Notes: generated by a model not told the origin, from the sequence alone. Positions 8,679 to 18,276 are shown, counted from the stretch's first letter. The stretch: 64,000 bases of DNA from Oligoflexales bacterium (GCA_947479535.1 CANJZQ010000003.1:40660-104659); one strand, 5' to 3'. Numbers and translations are program-made.

Positions 8679-9269
8679 ATGAAAAAAATCCAAGGACGAC
8701 GCGGAGGTTTGAAATCGCTCCTGGTTGAACCGTTTGAACAAATCAAACTCGGTTTGATTTTCCTCGGCCTCAACATCGCATTTTCAATCATCTGCCTGAC
8801 CGTTTTCGCCTACTACTTGTACGACATCTATAAAGCGATGGCGGTCTACTTCAAGTTATCCGATCAGGAAAGCATCCTGGCGGCCAGCAAACTCGCTGTC
8901 CCTGCTGCCGTCGGCCTTGGGTTATTTACTTTGTTCGTTGCCGCAACTCTTTTTGTTTCGATCCGTTACACCCACGCGATTTACGGCCCCCTGGTCTCGA
9001 TCAACCGCTTTTTGGACGAACTCCTGTCGGGCCAGCGCCCCCACGTCATTGCCTTGCGGGAAACCGACCAGTTGCGGGATTTGGCAGATAAGCTGAACCG
9101 GGTTGCCGAACGCCTGGACACGGGACAACGCGCTGGCGCTCTCGTTGCCATCCACCGTTACCTTGACGAACTCGGAGCAGGGAAGAATCCCGCGCCGATT
9201 ACTTTGCGTGACGGTGATTCTTTTCGTGAACTCGCCGAGAAATTAAACAAGCTTGGATCGCGGCCGTAA
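8679..9269 (+). CDS. Membrane protein with two HAMP-like repeats
   Basis: This 196-residue protein has two membrane helices (about 23-48 and 73-95) and then two similar cytoplasmic units. Unit one (105-145) reads [17 protein letters not shown] followed by [17 protein letters not shown]. Unit two (155-192) reads [16 protein letters not shown] followed by [17 protein letters not shown]. Each has the helix, connector, helix layout of HAMP linkers. There is no attached kinase, cyclase or methyl-accepting domain, so it may be a signal relay, a dimerisation partner or an assembly factor. A GAAGGTAAAATGCC stretch provides the ribosome site. It sits just upstream of aconitase, but a functional link is only positional. 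Confidence 0.6.
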   Translation: MKKIQGRRGGLKSLLVEPFEQIKLGLIFLGLNIAFSIICLTVFAYYLYDIYKAMAVYFKLSDQESILAASKLAVPAAVGLGLFTLFVAATLFVSIRYTHAIYGPLVSINRFLDELLSGQRPHVIALRETDQLRDLADKLNRVAERLDTGQRAGALVAIHRYLDELGAGKNPAPITLRDGDSFRELAEKLNKLGSRP

Positions 9270-9295
9270 GCCGCTTTGAAAAAGGAGATTTTCCA

Positions 9296-11578
9296 ATGAG
9301 CAACCAGCTAAAAAAATCCGTTTGCGCCACCACTCAAGCCATGGTGAAAAACAACTGCGAACGCATCGCAACCAGGTCAGAGAAATATCGCAAGGAACTT
9401 GGCCGCAGCCTGACCCTTGCTGAAAAGATCCTGTTTTCCCACTTGGACAACGACGCCAACATCAAAACCCAACAACGCGGCAAGAGCTTCATCATGCTCC
9501 GCCCCGACCGCGTCGCGATGCAAGATGCCACTGCCCAGATGGCCATCCTCCAATTCATTCAATCCGGCCGCAAGAAAGTCGCCGTCCCCAGCACGGTGCA
9601 TTGTGATCACTTGATCCTGGCCCGCAAGGGCGTAAAGGACGACATGAAGGTCGCCACCACAGAGAACGAAGAGGTTTATAACTTTCTTGAAACCTCCTCG
9701 AACAAATATGGCCTGGGCTTCTGGAAGCCAGGTGCCGGGATCATCCACCAGGTCGTCCTCGAGAACTACGCCTTCCCAGGCGGCCTCATGATCGGCACGG
9801 ACTCCCACACCCCCAACGCTGGCGGCCTTGGCATGCTTGCAATTGGTGTCGGTGGAGCCGATGCGGTCGACGTTATGGCGGGAATGCCCTGGGAACTTCT
9901 CAATCCAAAAATTGTAGGCGTCAAACTGACGGGTCAAATGAAGGGCTGGACCTCCTCCAAGGATGTCATTCTTAAACTTCTTGGCAAAATGACCGTCAAG
10001 GGCGGCACCAACAAAATTGTTGAGTACTTTGGACCTGGCACCAGATCAATCAGCTGCACGGGCAAAGCCACCATCACAAACATGGGTGCGGAACTTGGCG
10101 CAACCTGTTCGGTTTTCCCTTACGATGAACGCATGTCGGTCTACCTTCGCGGAACCGGTCGCGCCGACTTGGCCGACATCGCTGACAAGCACGCTGCTGA
10201 CCTGCGGTGCGACGCTGATGTTGAGGCCAATCCATCGAAGTACTTTGATGAAGTCATAGAACTCGATCTTTCATCACTTGAGCCACAAATCGTCGGGCCG
10301 CATTCTCCGGACCTTGCACGTCCCGTCTCGATGATGCGCGATGAAATCAAAGAAAAAAATTATCCCGATCATATTTCGGCGACATTGATTGGCAGCTGCA
10401 CGAACTCATCGTATGAAGACATCTCGCGCACAGCCGCGGTTGCCAAATTTTGCCTGGACAACGGAATCAAGGCCAAGGCCCAGTTTCTGGTGACCCCTGG
10501 CTCCGATCAAATCTTCAATACGATTGAACGGGACGGGTTGCTGAAGACCCTCGTTGAATTTGGCGGCACCGTGCTTGCCAACGCATGCGGGCCATGCATT
10601 GGTCAGTGGCAGCGTGACGACATCGAAAAAGGCAAACCAAACTCCATCGTCACGTCGTTCAACCGAAATTTCCGCGGCCGCAACGATGCCAATCCGGAAA
10701 CGCTGAGCTTCATCACGGGTCCGGAGATGGTCGTGGCTTACGCCGCCAGTGGATCCCTCGGATTTGACCCCAACCGTGACACGCTCAAATCCACCAGCGG
10801 CAAGGAAATCAAACTCTGCCTGCCGGAAGGCCCGGAACTTCCGAAGGCGGGCTTTGTCTCTGGTGATTCTGGCTTCGTTGAACCAGCCGCAGACGGCAGC
10901 AAAGTCAGCATTGCGGTCAGCCCCACGAGCGAACGCCTGCAGATCCTCAATCCATTCGCAAAATGGGATGGCCATGATTTCACCAGCCATCTTCTGCTGG
11001 TCAAGACAAAAGGAAAGACGACGACCGACCACATTTCTCCGGCAGGCAAATGGCTGCGCTTCCGTGGTCACCTGGACCGCATCAGCGACAACATGTTCCT
11101 TGGCGCGACCAACGCGTTCCAAACGGAAATTGGCAAAGCTAAAAACGCGCTCAACGGCGAAATCAAAAACATCAGCGACGTTGCCCGCGATTACAAGGCC
11201 AAAGGCAGCCGCTGGATTGTCGTCGGTGACGAAAACTACGGCGAAGGCTCGAGCCGCGAGCATGCCGCGATGTCACCGCGCCTTCTCGGTGTCAGCGCCG
11301 TGATTGTCCGCAGTTTTGCCCGCATCCACGAAACCAACTTGAAGAAGCAAGGTGTCCTTGCCTTGACCTTTGCAAATCCCGCCGACTACGAAAAGGTTCG
11401 CGAGGACGACAAGATCAGTGTGACTGGCCTGACAACTTTTGCGCCAGGCAAGTCACTCACTGTGACGCTTGAGCATAAAGATGGCTCCAAGGATTCGATC
11501 GAGGGTAAACACTCGTACAATGCCGAGCAAATTGCCTGGTTCAAGGCTGGCTCCGCACTGAATCTGATGAAAGACTGA
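9296..11578 (+). CDS. Aconitate hydratase, mitochondrial-type
   Basis: This TCA-cycle enzyme interconverts citrate and isocitrate through cis-aconitate, using a [4Fe-4S] cluster. The 760-residue length and sequence match the mitochondrial-type aconitase rather than the longer AcnA or the AcnB form. Landmarks are [27 protein letters not shown], and cluster ligands Cys368 in [10 protein letters not shown] and Cys431/Cys434 in [10 protein letters not shown]. The swivelling C-terminal domain has [15 protein letters not shown] and [16 protein letters not shown]. An AAGGAGATTTTCC site directly precedes the ATG. The gene appears complete and ends about 200 bases before the initiator tRNA. Confidence 0.97.
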   Translation: MSNQLKKSVCATTQAMVKNNCERIATRSEKYRKELGRSLTLAEKILFSHLDNDANIKTQQRGKSFIMLRPDRVAMQDATAQMAILQFIQSGRKKVAVPSTVHCDHLILARKGVKDDMKVATTENEEVYNFLETSSNKYGLGFWKPGAGIIHQVVLENYAFPGGLMIGTDSHTPNAGGLGMLAIGVGGADAVDVMAGMPWELLNPKIVGVKLTGQMKGWTSSKDVILKLLGKMTVKGGTNKIVEYFGPGTRSISCTGKATITNMGAELGATCSVFPYDERMSVYLRGTGRADLADIADKHAADLRCDADVEANPSKYFDEVIELDLSSLEPQIVGPHSPDLARPVSMMRDEIKEKNYPDHISATLIGSCTNSSYEDISRTAAVAKFCLDNGIKAKAQFLVTPGSDQIFNTIERDGLLKTLVEFGGTVLANACGPCIGQWQRDDIEKGKPNSIVTSFNRNFRGRNDANPETLSFITGPEMVVAYAASGSLGFDPNRDTLKSTSGKEIKLCLPEGPELPKAGFVSGDSGFVEPAADGSKVSIAVSPTSERLQILNPFAKWDGHDFTSHLLLVKTKGKTTTDHISPAGKWLRFRGHLDRISDNMFLGATNAFQTEIGKAKNALNGEIKNISDVARDYKAKGSRWIVVGDENYGEGSSREHAAMSPRLLGVSAVIVRSFARIHETNLKKQGVLALTFANPADYEKVREDDKISVTGLTTFAPGKSLTVTLEHKDGSKDSIEGKHSYNAEQIAWFKAGSALNLMKD

Positions 11579-11730
11579 CGAAAAGGCTAAAGGAAACCCA
11601 AGAGCCTGAATTGTCTAATAAAATGACACCCAGGCGGGGTATTGGATCCGGCGTATCCTTGCACACTGCCATTTGCTTTGGTGGCTTGTCGTCATTTGCC
11701 CCGTGCCGGCGTTTTCCAGCGGATGATTCG

Positions 11731-11757
11731 TTGACAAGTTGATGGCAGGCATATAAA
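11731..11757 (+). promoter_or_regulatory. Possible sigma-70-type promoter of the initiator tRNA
   Basis: TTGACA at 11731-11736 and TATAAA at 11752-11757 are separated by 15 bases, a little short of the ideal 17. The expected start of transcription falls about 8-10 bases before the tRNA 5' end, as is usual for tRNA genes. Confidence 0.5.
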
Positions 11758-11772
11758 CCAACCTCGATCTGT

Positions 11773-11849
11773 CGCGGGGTGGAGAAGTCTGGTATCTCGT
11801 CGGGCTCATAACCCGAAGACCGCAGGTTCAAATCCTGCCCCCGCTACCA
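11773..11849 (+). tRNA. Initiator tRNA-fMet (CAU)
   Basis: The 77 bases fold as a full cloverleaf with an encoded CCA. The anticodon stem has the three consecutive G-C pairs (GGG...CCC) that mark initiator tRNAs, and the loop CTCATAA carries CAU. The D stem (GAGA/TCTC) and T stem (GCAGG/CCTGC) are perfect. The first acceptor position is unpaired, as needed for formylation, but the mismatch is C1 with U72 rather than the C1-A72 of E. coli. The discriminator base is A. A promoter-like sequence precedes it and a terminator hairpin follows, so it is probably a single-gene unit. Confidence 0.96.
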
Positions 11850-11860
11850 ACATAAGTCCC

Positions 11861-11895
11861 GGCTCTGATTGAATAAATCAGGGCCGTTTCTTTTT
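11861..11895 (+). terminator. Rho-independent terminator after tRNA-fMet
   Basis: GGCTCTGATT (11861-11870) pairs with AATCAGGGCC (11876-11885), with one G-T pair and a five-base loop, and is followed by a T-rich run to 11895. It lies 11 bases after the tRNA CCA end. Confidence 0.88.
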
Positions 11896-11978
11896 GGGTC
11901 CCCGGATCAAATAAAGGCACACGCCTGGATCAAACCAATAAAAGAACATGATAAGCTGTTGGCGGAGGAAAGCCCCCG

Positions 11979-12365
11979 ATGCCCACGATGTTCACCTGCC
12001 TTTTCATCGCCATGCTGCTGCCGTTTGTTCCACGCATGTTTACCTTTCGTGCACAGATGCAACGTGGGTTCAACAACCATGAGCCGCGACTCCAGCAGGC
12101 AACCCTGACGGGCCTTGGGGCACGTGCCGTGGGTGCCCACCAGAACAGTTTTGAGGCACTGCTGCTGTTCGCCTGCGCCGTCATGATCGCCTATGCCTCA
12201 CAAGTGGATTCCGTCATCTCTGGTCAACTCTCTATCGTTTTCGTCGCGTGCCGCGTCTTTTATATCGGTCTATACCTTGCCGACATGCCGAGTGCGCGAT
12301 CCACGATCTGGACCATCGGATTGGGAGTCACCCTCGCTCTGGCCGGCGCCCGCTGGATTTTTTAA
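11979..12365 (+). CDS. MAPEG-family membrane protein
   Basis: The 128-residue protein has four predicted membrane helices and the MAPEG pattern: a first helix with the P-R-M pair, then the cytosolic loop with GARAVGAHQNSFEALLLFACAV, where the family has (R/A)AxxNxxE, then a third helix with CRVFYIGLY followed by the fourth. MAPEG proteins include glutathione transferases and peroxidases of the membrane; many bacterial members have no proven substrate. A GGAGGAAAG site is well placed before the ATG. It is followed almost directly by an ABC1 kinase gene. Confidence 0.88.
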   Translation: MPTMFTCLFIAMLLPFVPRMFTFRAQMQRGFNNHEPRLQQATLTGLGARAVGAHQNSFEALLLFACAVMIAYASQVDSVISGQLSIVFVACRVFYIGLYLADMPSARSTIWTIGLGVTLALAGARWIF

Positions 12366-12366
12366 A

Positions 12367-13905
12367 GTGCGCCTCTCTAAATTCATCAAATTTTCTGGCA
12401 TCGGAATTATGACAGCGGGCAAGTCTGCCTTCTCCCGGACCAGTGCAAAAAAATACCTGGTCGATAGCCTGCTGGAGCAACCCGGATTACCAGCCAAAAT
12501 CGCTCAACTGATTTCCATGCGCACCGGTTTGGATTCACAACACGCGGAATCGCCACGCCTTTCCATTGAGGAAATCAAAGCCCGCATCAGCGAGGATTCC
12601 CCAGCCCTTGCCGGCGAAATCGAATCCCTCAGTGACGCGCCAAAAGTCGCATCGCTATCCCAAGTTCACGAGGCCAGACTAAAATCCGGCCAGCGTGTCG
12701 CGATCAAAATACAGTTTCCCGGCCTGGCCACTGAAATCGAGGAACAGGTTGATGATTTTGTGAGCCTCGCGGCACGCAGTCCGGCTAAAACTTTCGGTTT
12801 CACCCAAGATTCCTGGGGAAAATTTCTGAAGGAAAAGCTCCTTGAGGAAACCGATTACCGCTGTGAAGCCGCCTATCAGCGAGAATTCAGCGCAAGTGTT
12901 CATGGTACGGGGATCATCGTCCCCCAAGTGATGGACCATCTGTCGACGAAAAACATTCTTGTCCAATCGTGGGAAGAATCGACCCCACCGGGAGAACTTC
13001 AGGCGTGGCGCAGAAGCCCGGGACAAGGATCGTTGGGGACGGCGGCTGACCTGATGGTGCAAATGTTGGCCCGAAGCCTGTTCCAGGCAAACTTGATCCA
13101 CTGCGATTTAAACCCGGGAAACTACGGCTTCCGCTTTGATCACGCACGCCAAAAGACGGAACTCGTGATTTATGACTTTGGTGCCATGCAGCGCCTGTCA
13201 CAGGAAAAAGTGAAACTTCTAGCACGTCTGATAGCCCGTGCATCAGACCAGGTTGATGACGATTGGTGCGACCTGTTGCACGCACTGGGCTTTGACCAGG
13301 AAAAGTTAAGGCCCATCGCGGCGCGATTGCCAAAATTCATGCCGGCGCTGTTGCTGCCATTTTGTAACGGCTCAAGCGGTCATTCAGCAAAGTGGAACCC
13401 AACAACGTGGAACCCCGGCCAAGTCATGGACGAGATCCTGGGCGCTGAAAAATGGTGGTTTCGCACTGCAGGTCCTCCATGGTTTCTCTATCTCATGAGA
13501 ACCATTCAAGGATGGCACCACGGAATGAAACTCATCGACGAGCCGGTTGACGCCTGGCGCATCTTCTACGGAATGATGGCTCCGGCGCTGGCATCTTCGA
13601 TGCCAACTGGCCCTTTGCGCAAAAAAGACGATCGCATGGCAGACCAGATTGCCAGGCCGTTGCTCTCAAATCACCTGCGCGTCACCGTGACTGAGGGCAG
13701 GGACACTGTTGTGGCTTTGGAATTGCCGGCGGCAGCGATCGAAAATTTGCCAGATCTTGTCCCGGATGATGTTGCACAAAAGATCCTCGCGCAAGGAATG
13801 AACCTGCGCAAGATGGCAGATGAAATTCTTTCACGCAGCGCGCCACAAGGGCCTGTATTTGAAATGAGCCAAGGCACCCGGCATTACCGGGTGTGGCTGG
13901 AGTAA
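12367..13905 (+). CDS. ABC1/AarF (UbiB-like) atypical kinase
   Basis: The frame is open back to 12193, but that part is a shadow of the MAPEG gene; I place the start at the GTG at 12367, with ATG 12409 as an alternative. The 512-residue protein has the ABC1 signatures: a degenerate KxGQ-like motif PAKIAQLISMRTG, the nucleotide loop SLSQVHEARLKSGQRVAIK, LLEETDYRCEAAYQREF, LIHCDLNPGNYGF as catalytic loop and IYDFGAM as metal motif. The HCDLNPGN form differs slightly from the usual HADPHPGN. Family members act as ATPases in quinone or lipid metabolism. There are no other quinone genes nearby, and no obvious C-terminal membrane helices. Confidence 0.85.
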   Translation: MRLSKFIKFSGIGIMTAGKSAFSRTSAKKYLVDSLLEQPGLPAKIAQLISMRTGLDSQHAESPRLSIEEIKARISEDSPALAGEIESLSDAPKVASLSQVHEARLKSGQRVAIKIQFPGLATEIEEQVDDFVSLAARSPAKTFGFTQDSWGKFLKEKLLEETDYRCEAAYQREFSASVHGTGIIVPQVMDHLSTKNILVQSWEESTPPGELQAWRRSPGQGSLGTAADLMVQMLARSLFQANLIHCDLNPGNYGFRFDHARQKTELVIYDFGAMQRLSQEKVKLLARLIARASDQVDDDWCDLLHALGFDQEKLRPIAARLPKFMPALLLPFCNGSSGHSAKWNPTTWNPGQVMDEILGAEKWWFRTAGPPWFLYLMRTIQGWHHGMKLIDEPVDAWRIFYGMMAPALASSMPTGPLRKKDDRMADQIARPLLSNHLRVTVTEGRDTVVALELPAAAIENLPDLVPDDVAQKILAQGMNLRKMADEILSRSAPQGPVFEMSQGTRHYRVWLE

Positions 13906-13908
13906 CTC

Positions 13909-15249
13909 CTAGTGGGCCATTAGCGCCAGAGCGCCGGCATTCATCTTCAAAATCTCATGGGCGAGTTCAGGCGTGAGCTTGTCAGGCGTGTCGGTAGACC
14001 GGTGATAGTCGCCGTAGCGATTCCAGTCAGCATCGATTGCAAGAATCGCAGGCAATCCGGCATCCAGGAACGAAACATGATCGCTGCCAAATGGATTATA
14101 GGACGTACTGACCTTCAGCTTTGTCACTGCAGCGGCGGAGTCAGTGAACTTCTTGGCAAAAGCCGCATGCTCACTTTCCGTTTCGATCAAAACGGCAAGG
14201 GGTCCGGTATTGCCGCCCTTTGCATAGGCAATCATGTCCATCGTCAACACACCACGAATCCGCTCTTTTTCCGAATCCGGCAATTCGTCAACAAATGCAG
14301 CCGAACCGTAAAGACCCTGCTCCTCGCCTGAGAAGGCGACAAAAATAATATCTTGGGAATGTGGCGTTTCAGCCATGACCCTCGCCAACTCAAGCACGCC
14401 AGCGGCCCCGCTGGCATTGTCTTCAGCCCCGGGTGCGGCAGAGGAAGTCCGTTCTGAAGTGGAATCAAAATGGCCACCGACAACGAGCAAGCCCCGGTCG
14501 CCGGCTGCAGGGACACCTGACTCCTGAGCCAAGCGTTCGCCCGTGAGAATTCCAACCACATTCCACGCTGCACGGCCCTGCACTTTAAATTCCTGGACGG
14601 TCACTTCCATGCCAGGAATTGCCCCCAGGGTAGACTTGATCCAGTCGCGGGCCTGAATATTTCCTGCGGCAGAAATATGCCGGTTCCAGCCGGCAAGCTT
14701 TTGAACATCCCCCCACCAACGCTCGCGACTGACTTTCCCCGCGGCATCGGTCAACATCGCTGCATGGCGCGATGACATTTTAGAAGTAGGCGTCTGATTT
14801 GACTGCAACTGTAAAACAACACGACCAGCCTCGACTGGGAAAACTCCCAAGGCTGGAGATTTCTCAGCAGCCATTTGATCCAGCACTGCAATGGCACCAG
14901 AGTCGCCTTCAATAAGGCGAATGCGACCCTCGTCAGCCAACGTGACACTGCCTGCCGGCAGGGGCTTCGAATCATGAGCGGCAACGATCACGCGCAAATC
15001 GTCAGCTGCAATTTCAGATGCAAGAATATTTGTCGCAAATCCGGTTTTCTTCACCTTCATCAGACCTGCTGGAGTCACAGAAACCAGGAGGCTGCCTCCA
15101 ATTTCAGTCCACCACGAGACCCCGGCCAGATTCTTCAGATTGCCCAGTTTGGACGGACCCGCGGCCGCAATGTTCACAATAGCGAGCTGCTCAGCAGGGG
15201 TCGCCGACACCATGGATAACGCCAAAATGGCCAATAGGATATTTCGCAT
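13909..15249 (-). CDS. Secreted M28-family zinc aminopeptidase
   Basis: The 446-residue protein has a signal peptide (1-18), a pro-region of about 150 residues and an M28 catalytic domain. Zinc ligands in order are His in VVGGHFDST, Asp in GAEDNASGAAG (bridging), Glu in AFSGEEQGLYGS with the neighbouring Glu as base, Asp in LTMDMIAYA and His in FGSDHVSFLDAG. This is the complete set for a two-zinc leucyl or general aminopeptidase such as the Vibrio and Streptomyces enzymes. It should act in the periplasm or outside the cell, releasing N-terminal amino acids. It converges with the ABC1 kinase gene, with three bases between stops. Confidence 0.93.
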   Translation of the reverse strand: MRNILLAILALSMVSATPAEQLAIVNIAAAGPSKLGNLKNLAGVSWWTEIGGSLLVSVTPAGLMKVKKTGFATNILASEIAADDLRVIVAAHDSKPLPAGSVTLADEGRIRLIEGDSGAIAVLDQMAAEKSPALGVFPVEAGRVVLQLQSNQTPTSKMSSRHAAMLTDAAGKVSRERWWGDVQKLAGWNRHISAAGNIQARDWIKSTLGAIPGMEVTVQEFKVQGRAAWNVVGILTGERLAQESGVPAAGDRGLLVVGGHFDSTSERTSSAAPGAEDNASGAAGVLELARVMAETPHSQDIIFVAFSGEEQGLYGSAAFVDELPDSEKERIRGVLTMDMIAYAKGGNTGPLAVLIETESEHAAFAKKFTDSAAAVTKLKVSTSYNPFGSDHVSFLDAGLPAILAIDADWNRYGDYHRSTDTPDKLTPELAHEILKMNAGALALMAH

Positions 15250-15390
15250 AGAAAAATGATTTCATGGCCAGCAGGGGAAGGCAACCCATTGTTCTACTGG
15301 ATTTTTCATCGGCTCCCTAAAAATCAACCAAATGGCAAAATTCAAGCCCGCCTCTTTAGCTGTCGAATCCTGGATCACGCAGGAGGCGTC

Positions 15391-15753
15391 ATGACACGGT
15401 CACAAAAATTAGCAAAAAAAATGCATCAGTTGCTGGAGATCTTATCCGCCGGGATATTTTTGACCTTGATTCTAGTTGGACTGGCTGCAGCAGCTTCCGC
15501 CGCCCAGCAGGATGAAGGCCTTGTCACTTCAGCGCCTACACTTCCCGTTCGCGTTCCCGTCCCGCCCTCAGAAGCTGGTGCTACCACAGGATGGGACATT
15601 GACGGGGACGGGCGGGCAGACATGATTCAAGTCGTTGAGCATGGAGCCACCACTGCAGGAGCGCGCATCGACACAGCTTATGACTTTGACGGAGACGGAA
15701 AGCCGGATCTCGTCCGTTCAAGGAACACCTCAACTGCGCCAGCCAAGCAATAA
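15391..15753 (+). CDS. Small exported protein with two DxDGDG calcium-loop motifs
   Basis: An AGGAGG just before the ATG at 15391 fixes the start, giving 120 residues. A membrane or signal segment (about 15-40) is followed by a proline-rich linker and two loops, WDIDGDGRADMI and YDFDGDGKPDLV, about 30 residues apart. Such D-x-D-G-D-G-x-x-D loops are seen in dockerin, thrombospondin type-3 and VCBS/FG-GAP repeats and bind calcium. No larger domain can be named. The cyclic-nucleotide-binding-like gene starts 12 bases downstream, so the two are probably one transcript. Confidence 0.65.
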   Translation: MTRSQKLAKKMHQLLEILSAGIFLTLILVGLAAAASAAQQDEGLVTSAPTLPVRVPVPPSEAGATTGWDIDGDGRADMIQVVEHGATTAGARIDTAYDFDGDGKPDLVRSRNTSTAPAKQ

Positions 15754-15765
15754 GAGGCACTGACA

Positions 15766-16197
15766 ATGACAACGGAAGGCCAAACCATTCGCTTTGCTCC
15801 CGGTGAATTGATTTTCAAGGAAGGCGAAAAGGGTGATGTGATCTTTCACATCGAGCGGGGAATTGTCGAAATTTTTGTCGGCGAGGGAACCGGGATTGTC
15901 GTTTTGACCGAGATGAACCCCGGCGAAATTGTTGGAGTCATGGCGGCTATCACAGGGGAACCGAGACTAGCCTCGGCAAGAGCAAAGACAGAAGTCATCA
16001 GCAAAAAAATTCCTTCTCAATCCATCACTGAACAGGTAAAGACCCTGCCTAAGTGGGTAAAGGCGGCTTTCAAGGACTATCGCGGGCGCCTGGATCACGT
16101 AAATAAAATGGTCCAGGAACAATCCCGCGAGATAAAAAAACTCAGAAAAAAACTTCAACCTGAAGCTGAGAAACCCGCAGTAGAAAAAAAAGCCTGA
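15766..16197 (+). CDS. Degenerate cyclic-nucleotide-binding-like protein with C-terminal coiled coil
   Basis: The first 75 residues follow the CNB beta-roll pattern (FAPGELIFKEGEKGDVIFHIERGIVEIFV, then MNPGEIVG). In the phosphate-binding cassette the usual Glu is replaced, reading GVMAAITGEPRLASA, although the Arg is present, so cAMP binding is doubtful. The normal C-terminal helix and DNA-binding domain are missing. Instead there is a lysine-rich, probably coiled-coil tail of about 60 residues. At 143 residues it resembles short CNB proteins found in deltaproteobacteria and Bdellovibrio-type genomes. It is likely cytoplasmic; its ligand and partner are unknown. Confidence 0.7.
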   Translation: MTTEGQTIRFAPGELIFKEGEKGDVIFHIERGIVEIFVGEGTGIVVLTEMNPGEIVGVMAAITGEPRLASARAKTEVISKKIPSQSITEQVKTLPKWVKAAFKDYRGRLDHVNKMVQEQSREIKKLRKKLQPEAEKPAVEKKA

Positions 16198-16227
16198 GAC
16201 GTTGACGCCGTCATTTGACGATCTGAC

Positions 16228-16737
16228 TCATTGGCATCGAGAATGATCGGTTGGTCCAAAACCGTGATGATATTTTTTCCCCATGAGTTCACAGACTTTA
16301 AAACCAACCTGTTGCTCCTGAGCCTGAGACAGCGACGGACTCATTTCCTCGCACTGAACGCCCTTGAGACCAAAAGCCAGGATTGACATCGTCGCACTGC
16401 CAACAGCACTCACCGGCAGTCCCACCTGCATGACGCCGGGAAAAGAACAAACAACACTCATCGTTCCGAATAAAACACCCATCCCGTCAAAGAGCCTGAT
16501 CAGATCAGGCTTTCCGCGGCAGATCAAAGCATCCGGCGGCAGGAACGACATGAGTCCACCAGGTCCGGGTTCATTCAACGAATTCTGATGATGGCAAATC
16601 TCAAGGTCGATCAACTCGACAGGAACCTCAACCCCAACTTCAAGTTTGTGATCAAGGTGGGCAGTGGGTCGAGATCCGCAGGCCGACATCAAGCCGACCG
16701 CAAACATGGCCACAAGCGGTTTGCGGAAGGCATTCAT
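16228..16737 (-). CDS. Predicted lipoprotein of unknown function
   Basis: Starting at 16737 gives 169 residues with a standard lipoprotein signal ending LMSAC (lipid-modified Cys20). An ATG 11 codons upstream would place extra polar residues before the signal. The mature part has five further cysteines (in EICHH, LICRG, VVCSF, VQCEE, KVCEL) and a hydrophobic, glycine-rich middle (about 95-125) that may be a membrane-interacting segment. I recognise no family. It is transcribed away from the aminotransferase gene; the space between them contains a small inverted repeat. Confidence 0.6.
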   Translation of the reverse strand: MNAFRKPLVAMFAVGLMSACGSRPTAHLDHKLEVGVEVPVELIDLEICHHQNSLNEPGPGGLMSFLPPDALICRGKPDLIRLFDGMGVLFGTMSVVCSFPGVMQVGLPVSAVGSATMSILAFGLKGVQCEEMSPSLSQAQEQQVGFKVCELMGKKYHHGFGPTDHSRCQ

Positions 16738-16831
16738 TCCATTTCCGTTGATACTGTGATTTTTATACATGCTGACTCCAGTATGGCGTTAGTGCCGTAC
16801 CCGCTAGTTCATGGATCGCGCCAGGATTCAG

Positions 16832-16850
16832 ATCACGGAAGTCCCGTGAT
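16832..16850. promoter_or_regulatory. Inverted repeat in a divergent promoter region (possible operator)
   Basis: ATCACGG (16832-16838) and CCGTGAT (16844-16850) form perfect seven-base arms around five bases. The site lies between the divergent lipoprotein and aminotransferase genes. No T-run follows, so a protein-binding site is more likely than a terminator. No regulator is identified. Confidence 0.35.
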
Positions 16851-16956
16851 TACGGATGCTTATAAAGGAATACCCTTCCACCCCTGAAACCCTGGCCCAG
16901 TTTCTGACCGCCGGATGCCACGTTATTCGGCCAGGCCCCTGCTACAATGGAAACCG

Positions 16957-18276
16957 ATGACACGACTTTTTAAAAAAATCGCAGTTCGCACAGGGCTGGC
17001 CAGGCTTGATCCCGGCGTTCAAAAACGCCTTGGTGGGGACTATTTTTACTTGAGGACTTACAGCAGCGACGTCCTCTCGGCACCAATCAAGGACCTCGAG
17101 CTGCTCGAGGCACTCGAACGTGCTGCGGACGTGGCGAAATCCCAAAATCATCAAACGCCAACCATTGGTCCAATCATTGATTTGTCCCAAGGCATGCCGG
17201 ACCTTTCGAATTTTTTTCCTCTGCCTGCGATCCTGCAAGAAGCTACCTTTCGCAAGGAAGCGACGGTCAACCTGCAAAAATATCCGCGGGCTTTCGGCCA
17301 ACCTGGCATCCTTTCGTCTGTGGCTCGCAAGATCGCCGCAGACACAGGTGTCGTTTATGATCCAGCCTGTGAAATCCTGCTGTGCAACGGAGCGTCGCAA
17401 GGCCTGGCTCATGCCCTGGAGTGTTTCGTTGATCCAGGTGGAGCCGTGGTCCTGTTTGACCCTTGCTACTTGTTTTATCCTTGGTTGGCTCAGACCAGAG
17501 GCCTCCGAATCCGGCGCGTTGGCGGTCCAAAAAAAGGTCTCGCAGGTCGAGACCAGGACCCGAATGATCGCCGCCTCAATCAGCGTGAACTTGAACGGGC
17601 CATGCGCGGCGCGAAAGCCATCATCATTAACAGTCCGTCAAATCCTGACGGCAGCATGATCCACATTGATGATTTGAAACTGATTGCAGCCCTCGCGGCG
17701 CGCCATAATTGCATCATCATCAGCGACGAGGTGTATTCGGGATTTTGCTGGTCTGAAAAATTCACCAGCATCGCCAGCATAACAGCGGCACGCGCGCGAA
17801 CCATTGTCATCTCCAGCGTGAGTAAATCCCACGGACTGCCGGGGTTAAGGGCCGGTTGGTGCGCGGGTCCCGCTGCGCTCATTCGGCCCCTCGCCATGCT
17901 GATGTCAATCCGCGTGCCCTGCGTCAGCGCCATGGTCCAGGAAGTGTTACCCGATTTGATCGAATCCGAATCGCGATTTGCCCCGGCAAGGCATAATCAA
18001 TTTCTCGCGCGCCGTGATTCTGCGTTAGCTCAGGCTGAAGCAAATGGATTCAAGGCAGAAGCACCGGATGGTGCGTTTTACCTGTGGAGCAAAGTCCCAA
18101 GAGGATTTTCATCAGGATACGAATTCGCTCGTTGGTGCCTCGAAAGGCGCAGCGTTGTCGTGATGCCCGGAGAGCCCTTTGGCCCATCCGGCAAGGGAAT
18201 GTTCCGCTATTCCTGGGGCGGACTTCAGGAATCTTTTACAACGGCAATGCAACGGATTCAGGCAGTTGAGCCTTGA
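16957..18276 (+). CDS. Fold-type I PLP aminotransferase (class I/II)
   Basis: The start at 16957 has a GGAAA site; the frame is open further upstream without support. The 439-residue protein carries the aspartate-aminotransferase-fold landmarks: LCNGASQGLAHALE (cofactor phosphate loop), FDPCYLFYPWL, NSPSNPDGS in place of the common NPTG motif, ISDEVYSGF, the Schiff-base lysine in ISSVSKSHGLPGLRAGW and a C-terminal RYSWGG with the carboxylate-binding Arg. The amino-acid substrate cannot be read from sequence; a role in amino-acid or peptide precursor metabolism is likely. The 3' end overlaps the converging enolase-superfamily gene by about 40 bases. Confidence 0.88.
   Translation: MTRLFKKIAVRTGLARLDPGVQKRLGGDYFYLRTYSSDVLSAPIKDLELLEALERAADVAKSQNHQTPTIGPIIDLSQGMPDLSNFFPLPAILQEATFRKEATVNLQKYPRAFGQPGILSSVARKIAADTGVVYDPACEILLCNGASQGLAHALECFVDPGGAVVLFDPCYLFYPWLAQTRGLRIRRVGGPKKGLAGRDQDPNDRRLNQRELERAMRGAKAIIINSPSNPDGSMIHIDDLKLIAALAARHNCIIISDEVYSGFCWSEKFTSIASITAARARTIVISSVSKSHGLPGLRAGWCAGPAALIRPLAMLMSIRVPCVSAMVQEVLPDLIESESRFAPARHNQFLARRDSALAQAEANGFKAEAPDGAFYLWSKVPRGFSSGYEFARWCLERRSVVVMPGEPFGPSGKGMFRYSWGGLQESFTTAMQRIQAVEP

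Noticed and set aside
10406..11263. Minus-strand open frame of 285 codons inside aconitase
   Set aside because: It is a complement shadow of a highly conserved gene, with no ribosome site or family resemblance.
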